DNA from: an uncultured Collinsella sp.
Lineage (GTDB): Bacteria; Actinomycetota; Coriobacteriia; Coriobacteriales; Coriobacteriaceae
DNA length: 55,465 nt
Direction of reading: 5' to 3'
Assembly (NCBI GenBank): GCA_900757615.1
Contig: CAAEON010000019.1
Coordinates: 1 to 55,465, forward strand
Shown here piece by piece: positions 43,795 through 53,412 of the stretch. Within the stretch, counting starts at the first letter, position 1; every line of letters starts with the position of its first letter. The notes beneath the pieces are model-generated. The model saw only the letters and a list, made by a program, of their open reading frames with translations. It was not told the origin of the DNA and did not search any database. A program made the position numbers and the translations under genes.

Positions 43795-44592
43795 GTGGCG
43801 CTGGTATTTGACGTTCAGCAGGCGAGCGGCAAGCCCGACGATAATCGTCGCCCTGGCGCCGCGTGCCCCTTTTGCGACACGGAGGGACTCGCCAACATCA
43901 TCCAGCGCGATGGTGACTGCATCTGGCTTGAGAATAAGTTCAAAACCTTGCGCGCCACCCGTCAGACCGTATTGATCGAGTCGGCCAATCACGACGCCGA
44001 CCTGGTGACCTATGAACCGGATGAGCTGCATCATGTGATGCGGTTTGCCCTGGGCTGTTGGCAGCAGATGATCGATTCCCAACAGTACCGCAGTGTGCTC
44101 ATGTACAAGAACAAGGGTCCGCTCTCGGGCGGCAGCCTCGTCCATCCGCACATGCAGATTGTGGGCTTGGAACGGGAGGACGGCTATGCGGCGCTGACTT
44201 CCGCCAATTTCGAAGGCATCAATGTCTGGCAGCAGGGGAGAATCTCGGTCAACATCTCAACCGAGCCCATCATGGGATTCTTTGAGGTCAACGTCTCGGC
44301 CCCACAGGGAATCGCCGCCAGCGACGACGCCCACGACCAAGCCGAGGCAGACCTGTTTGCCGATGCGATTCAGGTGGTTCTGCGCTACATTTTGCGCGAA
44401 CACCATGGCGGTCGCGCAGAGTCGTACAACCTGTTCTTCTATCACCTGGACGGTCGGACCATTGCCAAGGCGCTGCCGCGCTGGGTGGTTTCGCCCTACT
44501 TTGTGGGCTATCGTTTGGCCCAGGTCAATGCCGAGACGACGCTCGATGTCGATGCTGAGCGTCTGCGCGCACGCCTGGAGGCGCTCGTGTAG
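43795..44592 (+). CDS. GalT-like HIT-superfamily protein (DUF4931 type)
   Basis: A 265-residue protein with the fold of galactose-1-phosphate uridylyltransferase. CPFCDTEG near residue 24 is a zinc-type cysteine pair, and LVHPHMQIVG near 120 carries the HxHxQ catalytic motif of GalT/HIT nucleotidyl transferases. Size is below GalT (about 350), fitting the DUF4931 group. The reaction is probably nucleotide transfer or hydrolysis with a covalent nucleotidyl-histidine; substrate unknown. GTG start 3 bases after cutC, so a common pathway is possible but unproven. Confidence 0.7.
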   Translation: MALVFDVQQASGKPDDNRRPGAACPFCDTEGLANIIQRDGDCIWLENKFKTLRATRQTVLIESANHDADLVTYEPDELHHVMRFALGCWQQMIDSQQYRSVLMYKNKGPLSGGSLVHPHMQIVGLEREDGYAALTSANFEGINVWQQGRISVNISTEPIMGFFEVNVSAPQGIAASDDAHDQAEADLFADAIQVVLRYILREHHGGRAESYNLFFYHLDGRTIAKALPRWVVSPYFVGYRLAQVNAETTLDVDAERLRARLEALV

Positions 44593-44621
44593 CAAAGCGC
44601 CCGCCCGAACGATGTGCCTTC

Positions 44622-45620
44622 CTAGCGCGCCATGGCGTCGCGGCCGGCCTCGACCCGCTTGCGCTGGGCGGCGCGCTCCTCGCCGGTTAGACGCTCAAAG
44701 AGATGCCCGATAAACGAGGCGAGTACCTGCTGAAACAGCGTTCCGCACATGACGGGAAACACGACTTCGCCCGGAAAGTACTGCGTGGCGATGACGGCGC
44801 CCGAAGAGATGTTACGCATGCCGCAGGTAAAGCACATGGTAGTCGTCTCGCTATATGGCAGATGCAGCGCACGGGCGATCAGAAAACCGACGATAAAGCC
44901 GCTGATGGCGAAGGTCAAAATAAAGAGGGCGACTTCCAAGCGCTCAACATTCATGTGCAACACGTACTCGCTCATGGCGGTGGAGTTGGACGCGATGACC
45001 CCCATCATCATGAACTTGCAGGCGGGCGAAAGCGCGGGGGAGAGTTTCTCATGTCCCCATCCGCGCGTGAGCTCGTTGATCACGATGCCGAACACGGCAG
45101 GGATGGCGATCATAAAGGCCGTGTTCTGCATCATGCCCGGAACATCGATTGCGACGGTGGCACCCAGCAGGAGCTTCAGCGTGAGCGGAATCGTCACGGG
45201 CGAGATGACCGAGGACGTCAGGATGATGGTGAGCGCGAGCGGGCCGTTGCCGCCGAACATGCTAATCCACATAAAGGCGGTGACTGCCACGGGTACGCTG
45301 TACTCGAGCGCGATGCCGCAGACAAGGTTTGGGTTGGAACCAAAGAACAGTGAGCTCATGGCATACGCCGCGATGGGGATGAGCACGGCCGAGACAAATA
45401 ACGCCAAAATCAAATGTAGGGGACGGCGGAACACCTCGGCCACCTGGTGAAAGGTGTTGCTGAGCGCGCCTTGGAACGTCATAAAGGCAAACAGGGCGGG
45501 AACGATGGGCTTGAGCACGCCGATCTGCCGGGGAAAGAGCACGCCGAGCGTCACGCAAATCGGAACGATGACCTGCATGTGCCCCGCAAGAAACTTGCCC
45601 AGTCCAACCCATTGCTTCAT
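44622..45620 (-). CDS. Bile acid:sodium symporter (BASS) family transporter
   Basis: A 332-residue membrane protein with about nine or ten helices. Family traits are PALFAFMTFQGALSNTF, the conserved ALEYSVPVAVTAFMW region and CFTCGMRNISSGAVIATQYF, which forms the cation-binding helix crossing. BASS proteins take up bile acids, pantoate, keto acids or other organic anions with sodium; sequence alone does not choose. Gut origin makes bile acids tempting but that is speculation. Convergent with the GalT-like gene and divergent from recJ. Confidence 0.75.
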   Translation of the reverse strand: MKQWVGLGKFLAGHMQVIVPICVTLGVLFPRQIGVLKPIVPALFAFMTFQGALSNTFHQVAEVFRRPLHLILALFVSAVLIPIAAYAMSSLFFGSNPNLVCGIALEYSVPVAVTAFMWISMFGGNGPLALTIILTSSVISPVTIPLTLKLLLGATVAIDVPGMMQNTAFMIAIPAVFGIVINELTRGWGHEKLSPALSPACKFMMMGVIASNSTAMSEYVLHMNVERLEVALFILTFAISGFIVGFLIARALHLPYSETTTMCFTCGMRNISSGAVIATQYFPGEVVFPVMCGTLFQQVLASFIGHLFERLTGEERAAQRKRVEAGRDAMAR

Positions 45621-45713
45621 ATGCTCTTGTGACTCCCTTTGCTCGTGAATCCGTTTTGAATGGATATGCTAGACGCTCGCATGCGTCCGTGCGTCAGAAA
45701 CGCTCGATTATTT

Positions 45714-45733
45714 CGAGGGTATTACCGCCCTCG
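45714..45733. promoter_or_regulatory. Short hairpin in recJ/BASS divergent region
   Basis: cgaggg (45714-45719) and ccctcg (45728-45733), with flanking cgat/atcg that can extend pairing. It lies 48 bases before a TATAAT box. Confidence 0.3.
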
Positions 45734-45760
45734 TTTATCGAAACCGCGGCGTGCTGGACG

Positions 45761-45787
45761 TTGTGCGTCCGCGCTGCACGGTATAAT
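45761..45787 (+). promoter_or_regulatory. Putative promoter of the recJ-relA unit
   Basis: A perfect -10 TATAAT is at 45782-45787; TTGTGC at 45761-45766 may serve as -35 but the spacer is only 15 bases. The predicted leader to the ATG at 45896 is about 100 bases. Confidence 0.45.
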
Positions 45788-45895
45788 AAATCCGTTCAAC
45801 AGATCTGCCTGCCGAAGCGGGTATACACAGAGGACTCATCGCTATGAACCGTGAGAGGTATCGCGGCGACCTGCCCCTATCGGGGGTGGGCGCCT

Positions 45896-48800
45896 ATGTC
45901 ATCGCTTAAGACGACGCATCGCTGGGCAGTCGCTCGGCAAAACCCCGAGCTCGAAAAGGAGCTTTCGGCTGGCCTGGGCATACCCGGGCTGGTGGCGCGC
46001 ATTATGGTTGCGCACGGCATAACATCCATCGAGGAAGGCCAGCTGTTTTTGACGCCTTCGCTCGATCGCGACTGGGCCGACCCACTCATTATTCCGGGCA
46101 TGGCGGTCGTTGCCGACCGCGTCGAGCGCGCTATTCGCAACCACGAGCACATCGCGGTCTTTGGCGATTTTGACGTCGACGGCATTACGTCGACTTGTCT
46201 GTTGACCGAGGCGCTACGTTCGTTTGGCGCCAACGTCACGCCGTTTATTCCGCATCGCTTTGACGAGGGCTACGGCCTGTCGCGTGCGGCGCTCGACCGC
46301 GTCAACGAGCTCGCCCAACCCAACCTGATCGTGACCGTCGATAACGGCATTGCCGCCAAGGAGGAGGTCTCCTATCTGGAGAGCCTGGGGATCGATTTGG
46401 TGGTCACGGACCATCACGAGCCGTCCGACCAGGTGCCGCAGGGCGTGCCCCTGACCGACCCCAAGCTCGAGGACGAGGGTCCCTCGCGCGAGCTTGCCGG
46501 TGCCGGTGTGGCGCTCAAGCTGGTGCAGGTCCTGGGCGAGCGTTTGGGCAAGCCGTCGTATTGGCGTTCGCTGATCGAGGTCGCGGCGCTGGGCACCGTG
46601 TCCGACATGATGCCGCTCACGCCCGAGAATCGCGCACTGGTCGCCGAGGGCATCCAACAGATGCGCGTGACGGCCCGTCCCGGCTATATCGCGCTTGCCG
46701 CACTTGCCAAGGCCGACCTTTCTACCATTACGGCCGACGGCCTGTCGTTTTCGCTCATCCCTCGTCTGAATGCTGCCGGCCGCATGGCTGATCCCAAGCT
46801 GGCGCTCGACCTGCTGCTTGCCCGCGATCCTATCGAGGCAAGTGCACTGGCAGCCGAGCTCGAGGAAATCAACCGTCAGCGCCGCGAGATCGAGGCGGAG
46901 CTCACACGCGACGCCATGGCAAAGGTCGAGGAGACCTATGACGGCGGTCGCGCAATCGTCGTGGGTGGCGAGGGCTGGCACGAGGGCGTCAAGGGTATCG
47001 TAGCGAGCCGCCTGACCAACCGTTATCACGTGCCGGCGCTGCTCTTCTCGATTGAGGACGGCGTTGCGCGCGGATCGGGTCGCTCGGTGGGCAAGGTCAA
47101 CCTGTTCGACGCCGTCGAGCGTTGTTCCGACCTGCTGATTCGTCGCGGCGGACATGCCGGTGCGGTGGGTGTGACCATCGAGGCATCCAAGCTCGATGAG
47201 TTCCGCCGCCGCCTTTCCGCCGTGCTATCGGAGCTTCCCGCCGAGGACTTTGAAGACACCGACGAGGTCGCCGCCACCGTCGACCTTTCCGAGCTGAATA
47301 TCGAGACCATCGAGCAGATCTCCCGTCTTGAGCCGTTTGGCCAGGGCAACAAGGTGCCGCTGCTGGCTGCCGAGGGCGTGACGATGTGCGACCGCGCCGT
47401 GGTGGGCAAAACCGGCGAGCACATGCGCTTTGTGGCGACCGATGGCGCCGCGAGTGTGCCGGCCATTATGTTCCGCGTGCCGCAAATCGATAAGCTCATC
47501 AACTGCGATAGCGCTGTCGACTTGGTGTTCGAGGCCGTTGCCGAGCATTGGCAGGGGCGTGTGAAGCCCAAGCTCATGATCAAGGATGTTCTGGTCCGCG
47601 ATACCACGCTGCCCAGCGTCGACGATCCGGCATGCGAGCTTCGTCGTGGCGTGCAGCCGGCGGATTCCGGCCTGCGCCTGGAGTCGCGTAAGCGCGAGAC
47701 GCTCGCCCAGCTTTCCTATACCGAGCTCACGCGCTCGCTTATCCATAGCTTTATCGGATCGAACCAGCCGCACCGCGCGCAGGTTGAGGCGCTCGATGCC
47801 TTGGCCGACCACCAGAGCGTCTTGGCCGTTATGGGAACGGGCCGCGGCAAGTCTCTCATCTTCCATGTACATGCTGCGCGCGAGGCTGTCCTTCGCGGAC
47901 GTGCGAGCATCTTTGTCTATCCGCTGCGTGCGCTTGTTGCCGACCAGGCCTATCACCTCTCGTCGACGATGGCAGCGCTTGGCATTGGCGTTGGCGTGCT
48001 GACCGGCGAGACCGTGGAAGCCGCACGCGATGATGTGTTCGCCGGCCTAGCTTCGGGCCGCACCGGTATCGTGCTCACGACGCCCGAGTTCCTATCTATC
48101 CACCGTGACCGCTTCGCGCGTTCGGGCCGCATCGGCTTTGTCGTTATCGATGAGGCGCACCACGCCGGCCTTGCCAAGGGCGGCGACCGCAGCGCCTATC
48201 TCGACATGCCCGATATCCTCAAAGCCCTGGGCGACCCGGTTGTTATGGCTGCGACGGCCACCGCGACGGCTCCGGTCGTGGCCGAGCTTGCCCGCATGCT
48301 GCCGATTACTCGCACGGTGGTCGACGAGACGGTGCGCGAGAACCTGCAGCTCGAGGACGACCGCGACCTTGCGAGCCGCGAGAATCGTTTGGTGTCGATC
48401 GTGGCGACGGGGGAGAAGACCGTCATTTACGTCAATTCGCGCGACCAGTCCGTGGCGCTCGCCAAGACGTTGCGCAAACGCGTGCCAGACTGTGCGACCC
48501 ATATCGCGTTCTATAACGCCGGGCTCGCGCGTTCCGATCGCCGCCGCGTAGAGGAAGCGTTTCGTGACGGAAACCTCAGTTGCATCGTTTCGACCTCTGC
48601 CTTTGGTGAGGGCGTGAACTTGCCCGATATCCGCCATGTCGTGCTCTACCACATGCCCTTTGGCGCCATCGAGTTCAACCAGATGAGCGGACGCGCCGGT
48701 CGCGACGGCCAACCTGCCGTGATTCACCTGCTCTATTCGTCGCGTGACGCTCGCATTAACGAGCGCCTACTCGACTGTTACGCGCCCGAGCGCGATGAGC

Positions 48801-49183
48801 TTGTCACGCTCTATCGAGCGCTGCAGACCATGTGGCGCTCCAACCGTGGCAAGACGGGGGACGATTCATTCTGCGCAAGCGATATCGACATTGCGCAGAT
48901 GTGCCTTGCCATCGATGCTCGCACGCCGGTCGACGAGCGCTCGGTGGAAAGCGGCCTGGGAATCTTCGAAGAGCTCGGTTTCTGTCGCGTTTCGGGGTTT
49001 GACGATACGCGTCGCATCGCGATGGCCGAAAACCCTGGCCGCGTGCAATTGAGCAGGTCAATTCGCTATTTGGAGGGCTTGCGCTCGCGCATGGAGTTCT
49101 CGGCTTTCCGGAGCTGGGCGCTCGATTCGTGCGCTTCTGATATGCTAGCCAAAGTTAACCGCCCGATCGTACCGCGGGCCTAG
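45896..49183 (+). CDS. recJ: RecJ exonuclease fused to a RecQ-like helicase
   Basis: A 1095-residue fusion. The N-terminal half is RecJ, a 5'-3' single-strand DNA exonuclease: DFDVDG (about residues 89-94), VDNGIA, TDHHE (about 170) for the DHH metal site and GGHAGAVG (about 419) of DHHA1, then an OB-like part. The C-terminal half is a RecQ-type helicase: GTGRGKS (about 646), VIDEAHH (about 750), ATATAT and QMSGRAGRDG (about 930). In most bacteria RecJ and RecQ are separate but act together in RecF-type end resection. I chose ATG 45896 (MSSLKTTHRW); a GTG at 45851 lacks a ribosome site. relA begins 15 bases downstream. Confidence 0.92.
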   Translation: MSSLKTTHRWAVARQNPELEKELSAGLGIPGLVARIMVAHGITSIEEGQLFLTPSLDRDWADPLIIPGMAVVADRVERAIRNHEHIAVFGDFDVDGITSTCLLTEALRSFGANVTPFIPHRFDEGYGLSRAALDRVNELAQPNLIVTVDNGIAAKEEVSYLESLGIDLVVTDHHEPSDQVPQGVPLTDPKLEDEGPSRELAGAGVALKLVQVLGERLGKPSYWRSLIEVAALGTVSDMMPLTPENRALVAEGIQQMRVTARPGYIALAALAKADLSTITADGLSFSLIPRLNAAGRMADPKLALDLLLARDPIEASALAAELEEINRQRREIEAELTRDAMAKVEETYDGGRAIVVGGEGWHEGVKGIVASRLTNRYHVPALLFSIEDGVARGSGRSVGKVNLFDAVERCSDLLIRRGGHAGAVGVTIEASKLDEFRRRLSAVLSELPAEDFEDTDEVAATVDLSELNIETIEQISRLEPFGQGNKVPLLAAEGVTMCDRAVVGKTGEHMRFVATDGAASVPAIMFRVPQIDKLINCDSAVDLVFEAVAEHWQGRVKPKLMIKDVLVRDTTLPSVDDPACELRRGVQPADSGLRLESRKRETLAQLSYTELTRSLIHSFIGSNQPHRAQVEALDALADHQSVLAVMGTGRGKSLIFHVHAAREAVLRGRASIFVYPLRALVADQAYHLSSTMAALGIGVGVLTGETVEAARDDVFAGLASGRTGIVLTTPEFLSIHRDRFARSGRIGFVVIDEAHHAGLAKGGDRSAYLDMPDILKALGDPVVMAATATATAPVVAELARMLPITRTVVDETVRENLQLEDDRDLASRENRLVSIVATGEKTVIYVNSRDQSVALAKTLRKRVPDCATHIAFYNAGLARSDRRRVEEAFRDGNLSCIVSTSAFGEGVNLPDIRHVVLYHMPFGAIEFNQMSGRAGRDGQPAVIHLLYSSRDARINERLLDCYAPERDELVTLYRALQTMWRSNRGKTGDDSFCASDIDIAQMCLAIDARTPVDERSVESGLGIFEELGFCRVSGFDDTRRIAMAENPGRVQLSRSIRYLEGLRSRMEFSAFRSWALDSCASDMLAKVNRPIVPRA

Positions 49184-49198
49184 GGGAAGGGGACCTCG

Positions 49199-51559
49199 AT
49201 GGATGCCGCAGCCCGTACCGCCCATGATTCCACCCTCCAGCCGTTTTCGGAGATGGAGCACTATAAACATGCCGATGAGCTGCCGCCCGAGATTATGGCG
49301 GACAGCTACGACAAGCTGGAGCGTCTGTGCCTCAAATATATGAACGAGGACGACTTCTCCAATGTGGAGCAGGCCTACTGCTTTGCTGCCGAGAAGCACT
49401 GCAACCAAAAGCGGCGCTCGGGTGAGATGTACATTAACCATCCCGTCGAGGTAGCTATCATTCTGGCTGACCTCAAGATGGACTGCGATGTGGTGTGCGC
49501 CGCGTTGCTGCACGATACCGTCGAGGACACCGAGACCTCGCTTGCCGATGTTTCGGGTCTGTTTGGCGAAACCGTGGCAGGGCTCGTCGACGGCGTGACC
49601 AAGCTCACCAACATTGAAGTCGACAGCATGGACGAGAAGCAGGCGCTTACGCTGCGCAAGATGTTCCTCGCCATGTCCAAGGACATCCGCGTCATCATCG
49701 TCAAGCTCGCCGACCGCCTGCATAACATGCGCACGCTTGCCGCTCTGCGCGAGGACCGCCGCCTGTTTAAGGCACGCGAGACCATGGACGTGTACGCGCC
49801 TTTGGCCGACCGCCTGGGCATGAGTTCAATCAAGTGGGAGCTCGAGGACCTGTCCTTTTTCTACTTGGAGCCCGATGCCTACCAGCGCATCGCGCGCATG
49901 GTATCCGAGTCGCGCGAGGTTCGCGAGCGTTATCTGGCCGAGACCATCAAGACGCTCACCGATGAGCTCAATCGCATTGGTCTTGAGGGCTTTCAGATCA
50001 ACGGTCGTTCCAAGCACTATTGGTCCATCTATCAAAAGATGAAGCGCAAGGGCAAGGAGTTCTCCGAGATTTACGACCTGGTGGCGCTGCGCGTCATCAC
50101 TCATTCGGTGCGCGATTGCTATTCCACGCTTGGTGCCGTGCATACCCTGTGGCATCCCATGCCCGGTCGTTTTAAAGACTATATCGCCATGCCCAAGGTC
50201 AATAACTACCAATCGCTTCACACGACGGTTATCGGCCCCACGGCCCGTCCGCTCGAGATTCAGATTCGAACCTACGAAATGCACGAGCAGGCCGAGTATG
50301 GCATCGCTGCCCACTGGCTGTATAAGAAGTCGGGCGGATCGTCTGCCTCCAAGACTAACGATGCGCAGCGTCTGGACGACCAGATCAACTGGCTCAAGCA
50401 CTCACTCGACTGGGCGGCGTCTGACGAGATCACCGATGCCAAGGAATACCTGCATTCGCTGAAGGTCGACTTGTTCGACCAGGAAATTTTTGTCTTTACG
50501 CCCAAGGGCGAGGTCATGGCGCTTCGTGCCGGCTCTACACCGCTCGACTTTGCCTACGCCGTTCATACCGAGGTCGGTAACCACTGTGTCGGCGCCAAAA
50601 TCAACGGTGCGGTGGCGCCGCTCACGCACGAGATCAAGACGGGTGACCGTGTCGAGATTCTGACTAACAAGAGCTCTAAGCCGTCGCGCGATTGGCTCAA
50701 GATCGTCAAGACACCTTCGGCCAAGTCAAAGATTCGCCGTTATTTCACCGCCGCGACCAAGGATGACGACGCTGCCGCCGGCCGCGATATACTGGCCAAG
50801 GACCTGCGTAAGCGCGGGTATGGCATCTCTACGCCACGATCCACGCGTGCGCTCAACGCCGTGGCGGAGCAGTTTAACTTCAAGCAGCTCGAGGACCTTT
50901 TTGCAGCCGTTGGCGCGGGCAAGGTCGCCCCGCGCGCTGTGGGCAATAAGGTCGAGCAAATCTTGGACCCCAAGCCCGAGGAACAGCTCACCAAGGCCGA
51001 GGCTATCGCCGAGGTCGTAAAGCAGCCCGCTCGCGGCTCCAACCGCAAGCCGCAAAAGCGCGGTAAGAGCGCCAGTAACGGCATTATCGTCAAGGGCGAG
51101 AGCAACAGCGGCCTGCTGGTCCGTCTGGCTCATTGCTGCAACCCCGTGACGGGCGACGACATCGTCGGCTTCATCACGCGCGGTCGTGGCGTTTCGGTGC
51201 ATCGCGCCAACTGCCCCAACGTCAAGGGCCTTATGGAACATCCCGAGCGCATGATTGACGTAGAGTGGGATGGTGCTGCCGATACGCTTTTCCAGGTCGA
51301 GATTGTGGTCGAGTGCCTGGACCGCATGGGCCTGCTCAAGGACGTCACCATCGCCATTGGCGATGCAGGCGGCAATATTCTTTCCGCCGCCACGTCGACC
51401 AACCGCGAGGGTATTGCAACCTTGCGCTTTATGGTCGAGATCTCGGACGCGAGTGGTCTGGATCCGCTGCTGGCCTCTATCAGCAGCGTCGACTCGGTCT
51501 ACGACGCGCGCCGCCTGATGCCCGGCGAGGGTGGAGCCCAGCTTAAGCGCCGCGTTTAG
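49199..51559 (+). CDS. relA: Bifunctional (p)ppGpp synthetase/hydrolase RelA/SpoT
   Basis: A 786-residue stringent-response enzyme that makes and degrades (p)ppGpp. The HD hydrolase domain carries LLHDTVEDT near residue 104 and KLADRLHNMRTL near 170; the synthetase domain has GRSKHYWSIYQKM near 267 and EIQIRTYEMHEQAEYGIAAHW; a TGS domain spans about 430-490 and a C-terminal ACT domain about 697-775. Both catalytic sites look intact. ATG behind AGGGGAAGGGG, 15 bases after recJ, so (p)ppGpp synthesis and recombination repair share a transcript here. Confidence 0.95.
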   Translation: MDAAARTAHDSTLQPFSEMEHYKHADELPPEIMADSYDKLERLCLKYMNEDDFSNVEQAYCFAAEKHCNQKRRSGEMYINHPVEVAIILADLKMDCDVVCAALLHDTVEDTETSLADVSGLFGETVAGLVDGVTKLTNIEVDSMDEKQALTLRKMFLAMSKDIRVIIVKLADRLHNMRTLAALREDRRLFKARETMDVYAPLADRLGMSSIKWELEDLSFFYLEPDAYQRIARMVSESREVRERYLAETIKTLTDELNRIGLEGFQINGRSKHYWSIYQKMKRKGKEFSEIYDLVALRVITHSVRDCYSTLGAVHTLWHPMPGRFKDYIAMPKVNNYQSLHTTVIGPTARPLEIQIRTYEMHEQAEYGIAAHWLYKKSGGSSASKTNDAQRLDDQINWLKHSLDWAASDEITDAKEYLHSLKVDLFDQEIFVFTPKGEVMALRAGSTPLDFAYAVHTEVGNHCVGAKINGAVAPLTHEIKTGDRVEILTNKSSKPSRDWLKIVKTPSAKSKIRRYFTAATKDDDAAAGRDILAKDLRKRGYGISTPRSTRALNAVAEQFNFKQLEDLFAAVGAGKVAPRAVGNKVEQILDPKPEEQLTKAEAIAEVVKQPARGSNRKPQKRGKSASNGIIVKGESNSGLLVRLAHCCNPVTGDDIVGFITRGRGVSVHRANCPNVKGLMEHPERMIDVEWDGAADTLFQVEIVVECLDRMGLLKDVTIAIGDAGGNILSAATSTNREGIATLRFMVEISDASGLDPLLASISSVDSVYDARRLMPGEGGAQLKRRV

Positions 51560-51595
51560 TCGCGACGAACGTGTCACATTATCGATATTCGCTAC

Positions 51596-51623
51596 ACTCG
51601 AGGCATCGTTTGATGCCTCGAGT
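51596..51623 (+). promoter_or_regulatory. Perfect 12-bp hairpin between relA and MBL gene
   Basis: actcgaggcatc (51596-51607) and gatgcctcgagt (51612-51623) with a gttt tetraloop; no T run follows. A TACACT hexamer overlaps its left edge at 51593-51598. It may stop relA transcription weakly, or sit at the start of the next mRNA and protect it. Confidence 0.55.
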
Positions 51624-51643
51624 TCTATAGAGAGGAGAGGGAC

Positions 51644-52327
51644 ATGAGTGCTGTGTCCTTGGATTTAACTCCCAAGGGATCGGTCGAGATTGAGACGCTC
51701 GTAAACGGTCCCATTCAGACCAATAGCTATGCTGTTATTTCAGACAATGAGTGCGTGATTATCGACCCCGCATGGGAAGGCGAGCGTTTGGTGGAGCATA
51801 TTCGAGCCGAACATGCCGGTGTACGCGTGCTTGGCGCCGTATGCACTCATGGCCATGCCGATCATGTTGGTGGTGTTGCCGGCGTGCGAACCACCGTTGG
51901 CGAGGGCTGCCAGTATGAGCTGTGTGCCAAGGATGTGGCGGTGCCGCATGCGAACATCGAGGAACAGCGAGCTATGTGGGGCATTGAGACGCCTGACCCC
52001 GGGGAGCCGACGCGCCTGCTCGCCGAAGGCGATGCTATCGAGGTGGGCGATATCTGCCTGCAGGTGATCGAGACGCCAGGGCATACGCCGGGCGGGATCG
52101 TCTTGTTTGCTGCCACCGAGCAGGGGAACATTGCCTTTGTGGGCGACACACTATTCCCGGGCAGCCACGGCCGCACCGATCTTTCTGGAGGAGACGAGGC
52201 GGCGATTCTGCGCTCGCTCTCCAAGCTCGCCCGGCTTCTCCCGCCCGATACCGTTTGCCTAACCGGCCATGGCGATTCGACCACCATGGCACGCGAGCTC
52301 ATGCAGAACCCTTTCATGCAGGTGTAG
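51644..52327 (+). CDS. MBL-fold metallo-hydrolase (glyoxalase II-like)
   Basis: A 227-residue zinc hydrolase. The metal-binding motif CTHGHADHVGG is near residue 67, the second ligand set near TPGHTPGG (about 145), then FVGDTLFPGSHGRTDLSGGD and the final LTGHGDST histidine. The pattern GRTD is that of glyoxalase II-like enzymes, which act on thioesters or related bonds. ATG follows GAGAGGAGAGGGAC. Follows relA after an 84-base gap with a hairpin. Confidence 0.85.
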   Translation: MSAVSLDLTPKGSVEIETLVNGPIQTNSYAVISDNECVIIDPAWEGERLVEHIRAEHAGVRVLGAVCTHGHADHVGGVAGVRTTVGEGCQYELCAKDVAVPHANIEEQRAMWGIETPDPGEPTRLLAEGDAIEVGDICLQVIETPGHTPGGIVLFAATEQGNIAFVGDTLFPGSHGRTDLSGGDEAAILRSLSKLARLLPPDTVCLTGHGDSTTMARELMQNPFMQV

Positions 52328-52522
52328 CTTTATAGTCAGCTCCTGAAGCACGAGAAGCCTCCAAACGTCAAGCTATTTTTCCCCAACGGGTCGATTCCGT
52401 AGGGCAAACGGTCAAAAAAAGTCTGTTTGGACGATATTCGTGAACAAACGAACGTTTATGCTCGGGTACGCCGTGGTAAAATCTCAGGCGTTATCGGAGC
52501 AACCTTACAGGAGGTTTCTTTT

Positions 52523-53389
52523 ATGCTCGTCAACGCAGCAGACATGCTCAAGAAGGCCGAGGCCGGCAAGTACGCTCTCGGTGCCTTCAACACCAACAAC
52601 CTCGAGTGGACCCTGGCTATTCTCCAGGCCGCCGAGGAGGCCAAGTCTCCGCTGATCCTTCAGTGCACCGCTGGTGCCGCTAAGTGGATGGGCGGTTTCA
52701 AGGTCTGCGCCGACATGGTCAAGGCTGCCGTCGAGGCCACGGGCGTTACCGTTCCCGTCGCCCTTCACCTCGATCACGGTTCTTACGAGGACTGCTTCAA
52801 GTGCATCGAGGCCGGCTTCACGTCCATCATGTATGACGGCTCTCACGAGGAGACCTTCCAGCTTAACCTCGACCGCACCAAGGAGCTCGTTGAGCTTGCC
52901 CACTCCAAGGGCATGTCCATCGAGGCCGAGGTCGGCGGCATCGGCGGCACCGAGGACGGCGTGACCTCCAACGGCGAGCTCGCTGACCCTGCTGAGTGCA
53001 AGCAGATTGCTGACCTGGGCGTCGACTTCCTCGCCTGCGGCATCGGCAACATCCACGGCGTGTATCCCGCCGACTGGGCTGGCCTTTCCTTCGAGCGTCT
53101 GGGCGAGATCAAGGCTCAGACCGGCGACCTGCCCCTCGTTCTGCACGGTGGTACCGGCATCCCCGAGGATCAGATCAAGAAGGCCATCTCCCTGGGCATC
53201 TCCAAGATCAACGTCAACACCGACCTGCAGCTCGTCTTCGCCAAGGGCGTCCGCGAGTACATCGAGGCTGGCAAGGATCAGCAGGGCAAGGGCTTTGATC
53301 CCCGCAAGCTCCTCAAGCCTGGTCGCGACAACATCGTTGCCCGCACCAAGGAGCTCATGGAGGAGTTTGGCTCCGTCAACAAGGCGTAA
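52523..53389 (+). CDS. fba: Class II fructose-1,6-bisphosphate aldolase
   Basis: A 288-residue zinc aldolase splitting fructose-1,6-bisphosphate in glycolysis. HLDHGSYEDC near residue 80 gives the first zinc histidine; EAEVGGIGGTEDG, GNIHGVYP near 178 and VLHGGTGIP near 208 bring further metal and phosphate contacts; NVNTDLQ binds substrate. ATG follows AGGAGGTTTCTTTT. Codons are strongly GC-ending and narrowly chosen, a sign of high expression. A TAAAAT box at 52477-52482 may be the -10. A long nested palindrome follows the stop. Confidence 0.95.
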   Translation: MLVNAADMLKKAEAGKYALGAFNTNNLEWTLAILQAAEEAKSPLILQCTAGAAKWMGGFKVCADMVKAAVEATGVTVPVALHLDHGSYEDCFKCIEAGFTSIMYDGSHEETFQLNLDRTKELVELAHSKGMSIEAEVGGIGGTEDGVTSNGELADPAECKQIADLGVDFLACGIGNIHGVYPADWAGLSFERLGEIKAQTGDLPLVLHGGTGIPEDQIKKAISLGISKINVNTDLQLVFAKGVREYIEAGKDQQGKGFDPRKLLKPGRDNIVARTKELMEEFGSVNKA

Positions 53390-53412
53390 GTAGCGGTTTA
53401 ACTTCCCGCCGG

